Origin: Priapulus caudatus
Taxonomy: Eukaryota; Priapulida; Priapulimorpha; Priapulimorphida; Priapulidae
Reading direction: 5' to 3'
Length of the DNA stretch: 39,076 nt
Assembly (NCBI RefSeq): GCF_000485595.1
Contig: NW_014577114.1
Span: forward strand, 338,435-377,510
The position numbers were made by a program, and so were the translations under genes. Below, piece by piece: positions 22,532 through 33,110 of the stretch. Under the pieces are notes generated by a model. It worked only from the letters and a program-made list of their open reading frames with translations, did no database searches and was not told the DNA's origin. The stretch's first letter is position 1. Every line of letters starts with the position of its first letter.

Positions 22532-22616
22532 TGTGTGTGCGTGCGTGCGTGCGTGCGTGCGCGCGTGTGTGCGCGTGCGTGCGCGTGCGTGCGTGCGCGT
22601 GCGTGGTGTGTGTGTG
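22532..22616. repeat. GTGC/GCGT microsatellite
   Basis: GTGC units with GCGC and GTGT variants, ending in a G run. Confidence 0.95.
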
Positions 22617-23099
22617 GGGGGGCAAAGTAATCCGTCACCATTATTACGGGTAAGATCTTATATTAATGAAGACATATGCCACAACCAATCAAATGAGACC
22701 ATACAATAAATCCAATAGTATAATACCTTTGAATCGAATACATTGTTTTCCTTTAATCATGTATAAATATGTGTTTATATAATAGTGCAACCTTTCCTCG
22801 AGATTTCAATTTAGCTTAATGTGCTGACATTACCGATGATGATCGACAAATATCACGTTAATTAAAAAACAATAGGGTTTCTCCGGAGTTTTTGTCATGA
22901 CGATATGGCGACTTCTCACGTGGTTTACAATTTGCCGTAAGATGAGTAAAAAAGGCATATTCAACGAATAAATGAAAGAACCCCAACGCATAAATTAATT
23001 CTCGCGTGTCAATAGAAAGATATCTGAATGTGAATTGATAAAGCAAAACGAATATAATATTTATCGTGGACAGATATATATACAAATAATAATATAAAT

Positions 23100-23220
23100 A
23101 CAAATACACATGTACATGATACATATACACGTACACGTACACACACGTACACACATACACACGTACACACGCGTACACACATATACACGTACACGTACAC
23201 ATGCACATACGCATGCATAT
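23100..23220. repeat. ACAC/ACGTAC microsatellite
   Basis: Alternating CGTACAC and ACATATACAC units. Confidence 0.9.
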
Positions 23221-23908
23221 TCTGTACCGAATCATAACACAGCTTTTACAAATAACCCTCTAGTATTTCTCAATTAGTACGCCCATGATTGCAATAATAA
23301 AATGGCCGCGCGGCAACGCGGACGTCTACACACGAGCAACGAGAAACGAGCGTGATTACACATGCCGCGACTCGTAATGTAACTGCCTATGAGCCAAGTG
23401 ACTGAAAATAGGCAGTTGTCAGTAGTCGGTACACTAACACTAGATCAAGGCATCTAGGTTAAGGTTTGTGGGTGGGCGGTGACTGGAACTGCTAGCAACG
23501 CAGTGATTCGACAGCGAGATAAGTGTGCACGCACGAGCGTGAGCAGGTGGAGAGTCATCGCATGACAAACACGCGTGAATGGTAATCTATCAAAACAAAC
23601 AATAAATTAGGCTTAGTTAAATATAAAAAAAGAACGCAAGAAAGAGCGCGTGGGAGTATTTGCTGATATTAGGCCAGCTTCTGTTTTAATCCAGGAGTAA
23701 AAGACTTCGTACGTAGACACGAGTAAAGGGACTTCGTTTGTTCGGAATAAAGGCGCTTATTAACAACAGGGAATACCGCATCGTAGCGGGCGAGGAAAAC
23801 AAGTTTTACATTAACATACGAGCTAGCTAGCTGTCACGGAAAATAAGTTATACGTGTGAAATTGTGCATGTGCTATTTTGCGATTCGGCAAATCAGATTG
23901 ATACCTTA

Positions 23909-24218
23909 AGGCCGCCGCACACCAGCCGATTTTACAAACGATGAAGCGATGAAGCGATGAAGCGATGAAGCGATGAAGCGATGAAGCAATGCAGCGATGA
24001 AGCGATGAAGCGATGAAGCGATGAAGCGATGAAGCGATGTAGGTGTGCGGCGGCCTTAAAATCGGCTCATCGGCTCATCGGTTCAAAATCAAACATGTTT
24101 GATTTGGAACGATCACCCGATAAAAATAAAATCGTCTACAAATGAGCGCGCACCCCTTTATCGCTTCATCGCTTCATCGCTTCATCGTTTGTAAAAATCG
24201 GCTGGTGTGCGGCGGCCT
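23909..24218. mobile_element. TTA-flanked foldback element with GATGAAGC repeats
   Basis: The termini read AGGCCGCCGCACACCAGCCG then ATTTT on both strands, flanked by TTA at 23906-23908 and 24219-24221. A third, inverted copy of the terminus lies inside at about 24039-24056. The left half contains about twelve CGATGAAG 8-mers (23940-24036) and the right arm contains their inverse, CTTCATCG, before the terminus. There is no coding capacity. The terminus resembles those at 7160 and 30173. Confidence 0.85.
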
Positions 24219-24221
24219 TTA

Positions 24222-26756
24222 GGTCTGCGTGTTCGTTTGACTGGTAACGTAGGTCGTGTTGTGTAATTATTAGTAATGATTCACTCTCATTATGAAATAG
24301 CACTATATACACGCGATCTCACGCACACATACAAAGTATCTAAGAGCTGGTATGCACCTCGTTAAAAGAAAAAAAAATTAATTAAAAAACCACTTGATTT
24401 CACACCGAGATTAAAAATGAGAAATGTTTAAACATGTGCATGTTTGTGTACATGAAATGTGCATGTGCATGTGCTACGTATTTCTTACGTAGTATTTCAT
24501 TGAAGCTAGGGAGTTTCAGAGGTTCATATACAGAGGTTGCAAAAATGAGTAACCCAACAAAGGAGACCAAACGTGACCTGTCTAACCTGCATTTCAATGT
24601 ATGTGGCTTAAACATGTCCGGCAATCTGTAACGGGGACGGAAATGCGGAGACGTAACGAGCGATGAACGACAACCAGAAACAACCTAGCCGAGACTGGGT
24701 CAGGAAGGTCGGTGTTGTCCTTGACGCGCGGTGACAATTGTCACATTCGTGTTCAAGCGATACCGACTGTGTGCTACTGAAACTGTATTAGTGGACAAGG
24801 AAGGAAACGGGTTCGAACAGCCGCCGGTCATGCGTCGCGGTGCGTGATTACGGAAGCGAATAGCGAGCGCACAAGGAACATCACGGTACCACGGACCAGC
24901 CGGTCCCCGCATGAGCAGACAGACACCCAATATATTAGGAGCCACTCATCATCAACACGAAATGCGCACAGCAAATCTTTATCTGAGCGCAACCATCTTC
25001 GAGTAAAGAGAAAAGTGAGCCCGTAAATCGAGGGCGAGCGTGCGTGCAATAAAAAAACAGCGTTGCGATACTTAACCACCGAGTGATCATTTTATGACAC
25101 TGCCACTGACTTATTGTCTAGCCGGTGTGTGTGGGGGGGGGAGGGGCGTGTGTGTACGTCTATATGAGAGAAGGGGAGGGGGAGGGAAAGAGGGGAGGGA
25201 GAGAAAGGGGAGGGAGAGAGAAGGGGAGCCGTGCGCTTGGAAACACACAAATAAACAGAAGCGCGCCCATACACACACGCGTGTGCACACCCAACACACG
25301 CGCACGCTCACCCACGGACGAATCGAAGACGCGCATACACAAATAAACACCAGCACGCGCACCCTCGCACGCACGTGCACATACATGCACGCACCCCCAC
25401 TGCGTATAAACAATCTCGTGCAAATTAATTGTTGTTGTATAGGTAACAACTCTTGGTAACAAGCAACACTACAGACAAGCTGTAATACACTCCGACGCCT
25501 ATCTAGGTCACACGAAAGTACTCAGCGTAGGCCTATGTCAGAATTAATGACGATGACCTGTGTGTGAATGCTCGCCTGAGGAATTAAAACACGAGTTAAA
25601 CGTTTTGACGCTATAGTTGGCCCGCCGGAGTTTTCACCAACTGTCACCAGTGTGACAACGACGTTTGTCGGAAGCGCAGCAATGTTATTATATGTTATAT
25701 ATATATATACATCTCATGATTAACGGCCGAACACGGCACCTTCCTGCATTACGCACGCGAGAGGTGTGTGATTCGCGCAACACTAACCACTTAGCTAATT
25801 ACGTGGGCCATTTCATTCGTGTTAAGGCGCCATTACTTTGCACTAATTATGCTTGTAAACACCGACTGCTAATCACGATGACCACCTGTCAGCTAGTTAC
25901 GAAATCTTCACATTAGAGCTACTCTGCTAAAAAAAAAAAACACCAGGCGATACAAATATAACGTTTTTTTACGCGCGATTTCCTTTGAATAGCCATTTCG
26001 ACGCGCAGAAAAAGCGAATGCATGTGCAAATTTTCAAGATCGCGACAAACGGGGAAATGTGAAATTTCAGGTCCGCGTAATAAGCAGACTTACGACGGCA
26101 CAGAAGTGAATTTGAGCTGAATAGTACTAGGCGAGATTTGAAGCATTTTTTATCATCACAAGTCGTAAATATCAATAAATAATCCACATATAATCACTAA
26201 CTACTAAATCATAACATTACAATATAGCTTAGCGTTTCAAGTTTATGATAGTTGGTTTGGGAAAATGTTTATGTTCAAAAAGCCAAATAAGCAAATAATC
26301 GCGGAAATAGTACAGTTTTTTATATAATTAACTTTGATTTGCTCATCCCGTTTCAAGAAAGCACACAAATAAACAATCGTAAGCTTGTTTTAAATGTCAG
26401 AAATAGGAGGATAGAATAGTGAGTAAACAAATATACATCATTGAGTACCTGTGAGAATAGTGTGATATTTATCCGTTGGAAAAAAAGTACACTTAAATTG
26501 TGAAAATATAGGGTATTGACAAAATTGTAAAATAGTGTTTGCAATGATCTACTGCATAACGAAACAGGACAGTAAACAATAATCGACTGCCACCACCGTG
26601 GGAGAGGTGGGGCCAGGGCAGGCAACGAGATAGTGATAGGTGAGGTCTGACTGGTCGAGAAGTAGAGACTACCGTAAGGGTTAAGGGAGTAAAGTAACCC
26701 CCTATATAGGGGAGCACGGCAAACAGACAGGGGTCTCTCTACCAGCAGCGACAGCA
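24222..26756. other. Intergenic stretch, unrecognised
   Basis: No conserved coding segment is seen. There is a G-rich/GA-rich patch at 25130-25225, followed by an ACAC/ACGC-rich patch to 25400. Open frames here, up to 134 codons, are low-complexity or lack motifs. Confidence 0.4.
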
Positions 26757-26774
26757 CAAGTTGTACACGTATAA

Positions 26775-27017
26775 GGTGGCCCAGTGTTATAATAGTTTAT
26801 CACAAGGCTTCGACGTGGCCCACTGTTATAATACATAAACATAACCATATACCGCTGAGTATGGTGGCCCAGTGTTATAATAGTTTATCACAAGTCTTCG
26901 ACGTGGCTCGCTGTTATAATACATAAACATAACCATATACCGCTGAGTATGGTGGCCCAGTGTTATAATTTAGTTCATCACAAGTCTTTGACGTGGCCCA
27001 CTGTTATACATAAACAG
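26775..27017. repeat. 88 bp tandem array, about 2.8 copies
   Basis: Units start with GGTGGCCCAGTGTTATAAT at 26775, 26863 and 26951. Each unit is itself two half-repeats (GTGGCCCAGTGTTATAATA and GTGGCCCACTGTTATAATA), so the ancestral period is about 44 bp. The array stops at a GGCCCGTAG-type element. Confidence 0.93.
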
Positions 27018-27290
27018 GCCCGTAGCCAGCTTTATATTGGGGGGGGGGGTTCGTTTTTCAATGTTGGCAATTTGCTCGGCAGGGGGGTGTACAGGATTAG
27101 TACCAGGGTTGGGTCTAACTGTAACCCAAAGTTGCGAGCACGTGAAGGGGGGTCTGGGGGGCCCTCCCCCAAATTTTTTTTAAAATTACACCCCCTCAGA
27201 TGCGTTTTCTGCGCGAGCAAGGGGGGGGGTCCGGACTCCCTGGACCTCCCCTGTACACGCCCCTGCTCGGGCGCGAAGCGACCAGGCGAG
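27018..27290 (+). mobile_element. GGCCCGTAG-type G-rich repeat element
   Basis: It starts CAGGCCCGTAGCCAGC, then a G-tract, an AGGGGGGTCTGGGGGGCCC block, a T-tract and GGGGGGTCCGGACTCCCTGG. It is the same class as 15909-16193 in opposite orientation. The long open frames over it follow from G-richness. The right boundary is uncertain. Confidence 0.6.
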
Positions 27291-28500
27291 GGAGCCAAGC
27301 GACCGAGCGGGGGGAAAGTGTGGGAGGGGGTGTTCACTGTTCACCCTCCCGCACGATGGCGATTTTGCAATTATTACACTAAAATGGAGCGACCTGAGGT
27401 GAAATTCTTGCAAATTTTCTGTATTTACTTGCGACATTACTACTATAAGAACCATAGGAACTAACACATTATGATATAACACTAGCTTTATAATTGGTAT
27501 AGTTATTTATTAGGCCATAAGCATTAACAACATATAAAATATACGACATTACGTAAACATCCTGAATTCAAAATTGCATTTCCCCCTGCGAAAAGCCGTC
27601 ATAAATGTTCTTAGACACACTGCCAGTTCTTAATTACAACATAAAAAGGCTTCAAAACGCCACGTTCAGGAAATACAAACCTTGCGAAGTAATTTATATG
27701 GTTAGCAAACTATAAACAAACCTCCATGACTGTTCGTTTAAAAGCGAGCATGCACAGACGACACAGAAACAGCACGTAGTCTTACTCCACACAATAGCGT
27801 GGGACACTTTTGCAGATGTAAACATCAGAATGCAATGTTTGAAGAAGGAAGCTTTTGTATTGGATCCATCTGATTAAAATATATTTTATTTATAAAATGT
27901 TTCCATAGGCCACAACTATAGGTAAATACATTGTGAATTTCAGTGGAAAGCACTTTAATAAGCTAACACGCACAATTAGTACTAATTAGTCATTCTATAT
28001 AGACGTGTTCTGCAGTTTTTGTTTTACTATAATTTATTAAGCATATAAATATGACTTGTAAGCATCAACAATTCCCCCATGCAGTTACACAATCGCTCTG
28101 TCAGTGTTAAACTGTTACTTTACTTAACCTTATATATCATAATAAAATATAACCAATAATGCGTACGCATCGCGCTGGCATGAAGTTGCTCCACCATTAA
28201 CTATTTTTCTAATGAAGCCTCCATTCCCCCATATCATTTTTAGATAGAGTCACGATGCCACAAAATCGTTTTGTGTACGTAATTAGAGACTGCATGTTGC
28301 AAGCCGAGCGTACAGATCATATGGCAGTGTTGTCACTATGACAACAAAGTGGTCCTGATCTCCTGACAATGGCCAAGACACGGGATATTTTTTTCATTTG
28401 GCTTAAAAGCTTTAACTGGTATTTCTCGGATTGAATAATCCTGGTGGCATCCCCTCCTGACTCTAACCTGGGTCAGAGCGCCGTAAGTACGCAATTGATC
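27291..28500. other. Intergenic stretch, unrecognised
   Basis: AT-rich, no recognised gene or repeat. A short TA run lies at 28511-28531, just before the retrotransposon relic. Confidence 0.4.
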
Positions 28501-28535
28501 CAACACACCATATATATATATATATATATATACGG

Positions 28536-29830
28536 GTACGTGTCAAGCATAAAGGACGACTCGACAGCCTACCTTTAATAGTTCTTGATAATGGAAGGCC
28601 AGCAATGTTTGGTATAGACTGGTTGGTCGGAATTCCAATATAATGGGTACATATTCGACAGGTGAGAGTAGCCGAACAACCACGAGTAGTAATAGAACGA
28701 GTAGACTCGATAAGATGATAGCTAAAAGACATGTCTTGAAGACTAGAACACGGAAAGGAGAACAATCAAAAGCAGGGTTAAAGTCCGGTGCCGGGCGGTT
28801 ATTTTAGCCAAGGCTTATACCCTTTGCAATGAAAGAACGTGCGGGACCAGAGAGAAACAGATCAGCATAAGAAGGAAGTCATGAACCAGCCGCATATTCC
28901 AATTGGGTAACACCAGTGGTCCCACTACAAACGCCCAATTGAAAAAAGACTAGCAGAGATTACAAAGTAACTGGAAACCGCTAGATTATTTTACCGGGTT
29001 ACACAGTGGTGTGAAGATTACCCAACAAGATATAAAGCCCACCAGCAGGCACAGCTGGAAGAGACAACAAAACAGTTTCTGACAATCAACTCACACCGAA
29101 GCCCATGAAGACGTATCAGGTTAGCTGTTGGAGCAGGTTCGGCACCAGCTAATATCCAGGAACGCATGGATACGATAATATGTGGCTTGAGAGGTGCGAG
29201 GTATTACCTGGGTAACATCATTCTTACAGGTGGAAGTGATGAAGAACACTGAGATTCGGGAATGTGCTTTAGAGAATGAGACACTATGAATAGAGCCAAG
29301 TCGGGTTTTAGGCAATATTGAATGGAGTAACTCGGGTTCGGGATTGATGCAAAAGGATGTAATCCATCGCACAACAGGTTGGAGGCGGTGACAATAGGAG
29401 TTGCATCAGATATATCACGTCTGCAGTGAAGCATCTAGCCTTGGATAAGGAGGTTGAACGATTTCTCCAGATGTTCAACAATGCCATGGAGAAACTCAGG
29501 GCAGAGTAAGGTGACATCCACCGTTGTGTGTCCAAGTGTCTCCTACAGGAATTCCTACTTAACCATGCCACACGTAAACACCCTGGAGATCTAAGTGAAG
29601 TGCTTCATTGGTAGGGAGGTGCGAACTCGTTTCAGTCAAGTCAGATAAGACTTGGGTGTTCATCTAACAAAGGAAGAGACATAAACAACAGTACTAGAAC
29701 ATTTCAGGTTAGAGAACAAGTGTCTGTGCTAGACATAATGGTCAACACCGGGAAATCATCACCTATGGTATTAGGGCCAGTTATCACCTACCTACAAGTC
29801 TTATTGACTATATTTCATAGAAACGTCATG
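28536..29830 (+). pseudogene. Ty3/gypsy pol relic A
   Basis: This is a decayed LTR-retrotransposon polyprotein read on + in several frames. A protease tail lies at 28536-28637 (LPLIVLDNGRPAMFGIDWL then stop). A linker and the start of reverse transcriptase are at about 28735-28985 (PRLIPFAMKE, then NWVTPVV and DYKVT). RT core is at 29068-29244 (FLTINSHRS, GSAPANIQERMDTII, then YYLGN where YLDD is expected). The integrase C-terminal region is at about 29449-29680 (FLQMFNNAMEKL, LLQEFLLNHAT, EVRTRF in another frame). RNase H and most of the integrase are missing or unreadable. Stops and frameshifts throughout make it non-functional. No LTRs were identified. Confidence 0.75.
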
Positions 29831-30172
29831 TTTATCAGATTAGAGCATTATTCATGTTGATCCAAGCATACCATCTAGCGCAGGAACAGAGGAAATCTGT
29901 GGAACCCACTTCCACACCCAGTCAGTCAATATCAATGTTAGGAAGAACAGGTGATTAACCTAGACAGGCTACACAAAATACCCATGGGTCAAAGGAACAG
30001 CATAACAATTTTAGATCTAGAGAAACTAAACACATTGAACATCAAACAAATAAACGCATACCAACACTGAGACGTTCAAAGCGTACTATCAAGTAACCAG
30101 TACGATTGACTTTGTAAAGAGATTAGGTTAGAAAAAACTATTGCTGAGAAGGTACTGTAATAAATCAAGTTA

Positions 30173-30257
30173 AGCTGTGGACACACTACGCGATTTTTCA
30201 TGCGGTCGAGCCGGCCGGCTCGATCGCATGAAAAATCTCCTAGTGTGTCCACCCCCT
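30173..30257. mobile_element. 85 bp TTA-flanked palindrome
   Basis: A near-perfect palindrome centred at 30214-30215 on CCGGCCGG. Arms contain GTGGACACACTA, ATTTTTCATGCG and TCGAGCCGG. It is flanked by TTA at 30170-30172 and 30258-30260. The terminus GGACACACTA is the same as in the element at 7160-8342. It lies between the two Ty3/gypsy relics. Confidence 0.85.
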
Positions 30258-30365
30258 TTAGCTAGTTGTGTGAGTCTCATTCAAGGTTCGACATGCGTGT
30301 ACCAGAGAACTTCTCTTCAATGTAATCAAGTTTATACCCATGATGAACAAAATGTATAGTAAAAT

Positions 30366-30668
30366 GTTGTGACTCAAAACGGTTTTACGTTGAAAAACAG
30401 GAGTCTGGTGTAGCGTCGTCTATAACAGGAATAAGTGCACGTAACTGGAAGTGCAAATATCACCTATGCATTGTACTTTACTTTGTGGTGTGAAATGTAT
30501 TCTGTACCTGTATATGCGCCAGATATATACCTGATCGGGCACTTGATTAATGCCAGTGTCAACACACCAGCTGTGGAAGTATTAAAACAGAGGAGTGTGT
30601 AAACTGATCATTACAACCTTGCAATAAAGAGTTCACATCAGTCACCAATCACTGATTTATTCCACAAT
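30366..30668 (+). mobile_element. Possible LTR of relic B
   Basis: The segment starts TGTTGTGACTC and ends TTCCACA, with an AATAAA at 30623 and a TGGCAAGTGG sequence just after that could act as a primer-binding site. No second copy was found downstream, so the call rests on TG...CA ends and position before Gag-like sequence only. Confidence 0.3.
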
Positions 30669-30945
30669 TGGCAAGTGGACAAGTGGACTACATGCTGTTA
30701 TCAGCAGCCATGGCATATTTCATAACCCCGACGCCTACCGGGTTAAGTTTCGAAACGCACACAAGGAATGCACAGAAACGTTCAAAGATTATACGTAACA
30801 GTCCGGCTAGATTCTTATTTCCGCCGCTGGCTGGAGCCCTCAAATGGGCTAGCTACTTCTGCGGAATTTCAAAGGGTGTATTTCCTTCTCATAAGGGACC
30901 AGTTCCTGGCTACTATCAACGACGACTATCTAAAGAAGAGGTTGT

Positions 30946-31383
30946 TAGACCACCAGTTTGTGCTATACCAGACTTGGCACGACTAGGCGGTGACTGTCAT
31001 GTCGAGGTAACCGAATGGTGTACGAGGGATTCCATCCTCGATCAGCCACCGTGCTTTTTGGAAGAGATTACTGCCGCCAGACTGGGTTGGTAGAACACCA
31101 GTTCGTGCTATACCAGACTTGGCACGACTAGGTGGTGGCTGTCATGTCGAGGTAACCGAATGGTGTACGAGGAATTCCATCCTCGATCAGCCACCGTGCT
31201 TTTTGGAAGAGATTACTGCCGCCAGACTGGGTTGGTAGAACACCAGTTCGTGCTATACCAGACTTGGCACGACTAGGTGGTGGCTGTCATGTCGAGGTAA
31301 CCGAATGGTGTACGAGGAATTCCATCCTCGATCAGCCACCGTGCTTTTTGGAAGAGATTACTGCCGCCAGACTGGGTTGGTTG
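30946..31383 (+). repeat. 146 bp tandem repeat, three copies, in Gag region
   Basis: Copies start near 30946, 31092 and 31238. The second and third are almost identical and the first differs at several sites. A unit contains CGAGG-ATTCCATCCTCG, a short inverted repeat. As 146 is not a multiple of three, each added copy shifts the frame. Confidence 0.93.
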
Positions 31384-32353
31384 TGAATTATGCGACCAAC
31401 GGCTACTGGATTGAAGGGACACACCCCCTTATTCAGTGGCCTTTGGTGTCTTCTGAGTTATCAGACCACTCCTGACCAATCAGATAAAGACCAGATAGAC
31501 ACATACCTCCCAGAGAAGTTTAATGTGGCCATGGTTTCAGACAGTGACCTCACTGGTAGCCAGCAGGATCTGATGAACAGTTTGCTCAGTTCTAATGCCA
31601 ACGTTCTTAGTGACAAGCCAGGGAGGACAGATTGGTCTAAGCATTACATCCGATCAGGCGATGCCTCCCCCATAATACCTATGCCTTACCGCCTGTCTCC
31701 ATTGAAAAGAGAGGCTCTCAAACAAGAACTGCCACCTAGTAAGTAGTTATCCCTGCCACCTTTCAAAAAACGTTGCTGGAGACATTGCATTCCCGACCTA
31801 CTGCTGGTCACTTCGGTCGCACAATGACTCTTCGTTGCCTCAGGGATTACGCTTGGTGGGCAGGCATGGGACAAGCCGTCCGTAACTTTGTCAGAGCATG
31901 CCCTACATGTATAGCAGTCAAACAAGCGCACCAGAAACCGGCAGGGAAGATGTTTTCAACATCCAGCAATGAACCCTGGGAGTTTCTCAGTGTTAACCTC
32001 ATGGGTCCTTTTCCACGCAGTGTAGTAGGCCATGAGTCTGGTGGTTGTGGTTGACCGTTTTTCGAAATTCACCAAACTACTTCCGTTGATAAAAACAATG
32101 GGGCGGCTGTGGCTTCTACGTTGTGCTGCCATATATTTTGTCGCTAGGGGGCTCCCAAGAAGCTCTTGCCTGATAATGGCAAGCAGTTCCGGTCTCGCGA
32201 TATGGAAGCCATATGCCAGGACTGGGGCATTCGACAAGTGTTCGCAAACCCAGATAGATCTATTATTCTACCAACCGAATGAACTTATTTAATGAAATAC
32301 CCATCTGCCGGTAATAACGTTGGTCCCGAGGAGCCAAAAGAGTAGACTCTGCT

Positions 32354-32740
32354 GTGGGGAGCCACACAGCCGAGGGGGAGTCCAACAGTTCACTCTTATC
32401 TAGAGCGGTAGGTACGTGTCCAGAAGCCATTGTATGCCTTGGGGGTATTGAGGTACGAGGCCTGCTTGATACTGGTGCACAAGATCATAGGTGCCTGTCA
32501 ACCCAACATGACTTGGTGGATGCACTGAAATTTACAAGAATATGCGCAGCAAATGGTCAGGGCATACCCTTACGGGGCTATGTTGAGTTGGATGTGTCGG
32601 TAGCTGGTCAGATTTGTTCTAATCTACACTCTCTCATCGTAGCTGATCCAGTTGACCCAGCTACACGAAAGAGAAAACAAGAAGTGCCTGTTGTCATTGG
32701 GTACAACGTTTTCAGAGACATGAATAACTATACTTGCTGA
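32354..32740 (+). pseudogene. Retroviral-type aspartic protease fragment
   Basis: An open frame of 128 codons with the active-site motif LLDTGAQD, a LIVADP strand and the VIGYNVF segment that corresponds to the second conserved block. It is intact as a domain and ends in TGA, but is surrounded by stop-ridden Ty3/gypsy sequence. Part of relic B. Confidence 0.75.
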
Positions 32741-33110
32741 ATAAGTTACTGCTATCGCCGTGGAGACAGGTATTAGACCTAGATGAAGAGACGAGGGCTG
32801 TTAAGGCACCGGAAGTTTGCAGAGTGCAGGTAGCAGGGCATAAACCAGTTCTCATTCCAGCCCGCTCGCTATGAGTGGTTGAAGGGACAGTTCGCCCAGC
32901 AGATAAGGGCCAAGTTTACCAAGCACTAATACAGGAACAGGATGTTTCTATAGCGCCTTTCCCTACTGGATTAGCTTTAGGCCATGCATTAGTAACGGTT
33001 ACACCTAAGTGAATAGTGCCAGTACAGATTGCTAATTTTAGTGAGCGTGATATATACCTCTCCCACAGAGTTTTGGTTACATCTTGGTTTAGCGGACTTG
33101 TCATATGTCA

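Larger units (their letters stand above)
21255..23908. other. Upstream intergenic DNA of HUNK
   Basis: No gene is recognised. It contains a 24 bp tandem repeat (22035-22095), a GTGC array (22532-22616) and an AC/ACGT array (23100-23220). The HUNK promoter should lie here or further right. Confidence 0.45.
30668..33110 (+). pseudogene. Ty3/gypsy relic B, rearranged
   Basis: Fragments in order on +: a Gag-like segment at 30768-30986 (FQRVYFLLIRDQFLATI); a 146 bp tandem repeat; a pre-RT linker at 31510-31740 (HYIRSGDASPIIPMPYRLSP); an integrase zinc domain at 31750-31990 (H-x6-H in HSRPTAGH, CPTC); integrase core pieces in three frames to 32278 (VNLMGPFPRS, VVDRFSKFTKLLPL, PDNGKQFRSRD); then a protease at 32410-32720 (LLDTGAQD, VIGYNVF) and its following linker to about 33080 (PVLIPARS, VEGTVR). 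RT and RNase H are absent, and the protease lies after integrase instead of before RT, so the copy is scrambled or composite. The first DDE Asp appears as Asn. It is non-functional. Confidence 0.8.

Noticed and set aside
24810-24830. GGTTCGAAC resembling a tRNA B box
   Set aside because: No A box, acceptor stem or anticodon stem could be placed around it.
26353-26757. 134-codon frame on -
   Set aside because: No motif, no splice context and composition like the surrounding AT-rich DNA.
26949-27464. 171-codon frame on +
   Set aside because: Covers the end of the 88 bp array and the G-rich repeat element; Gly/Arg/Pro bias follows from G-tracts.
28463-29571. Three 80-100 codon frames on -
   Set aside because: The + strand reads recognisable protease, RT and integrase pieces over the same interval, so these are antisense shadows of relic A.
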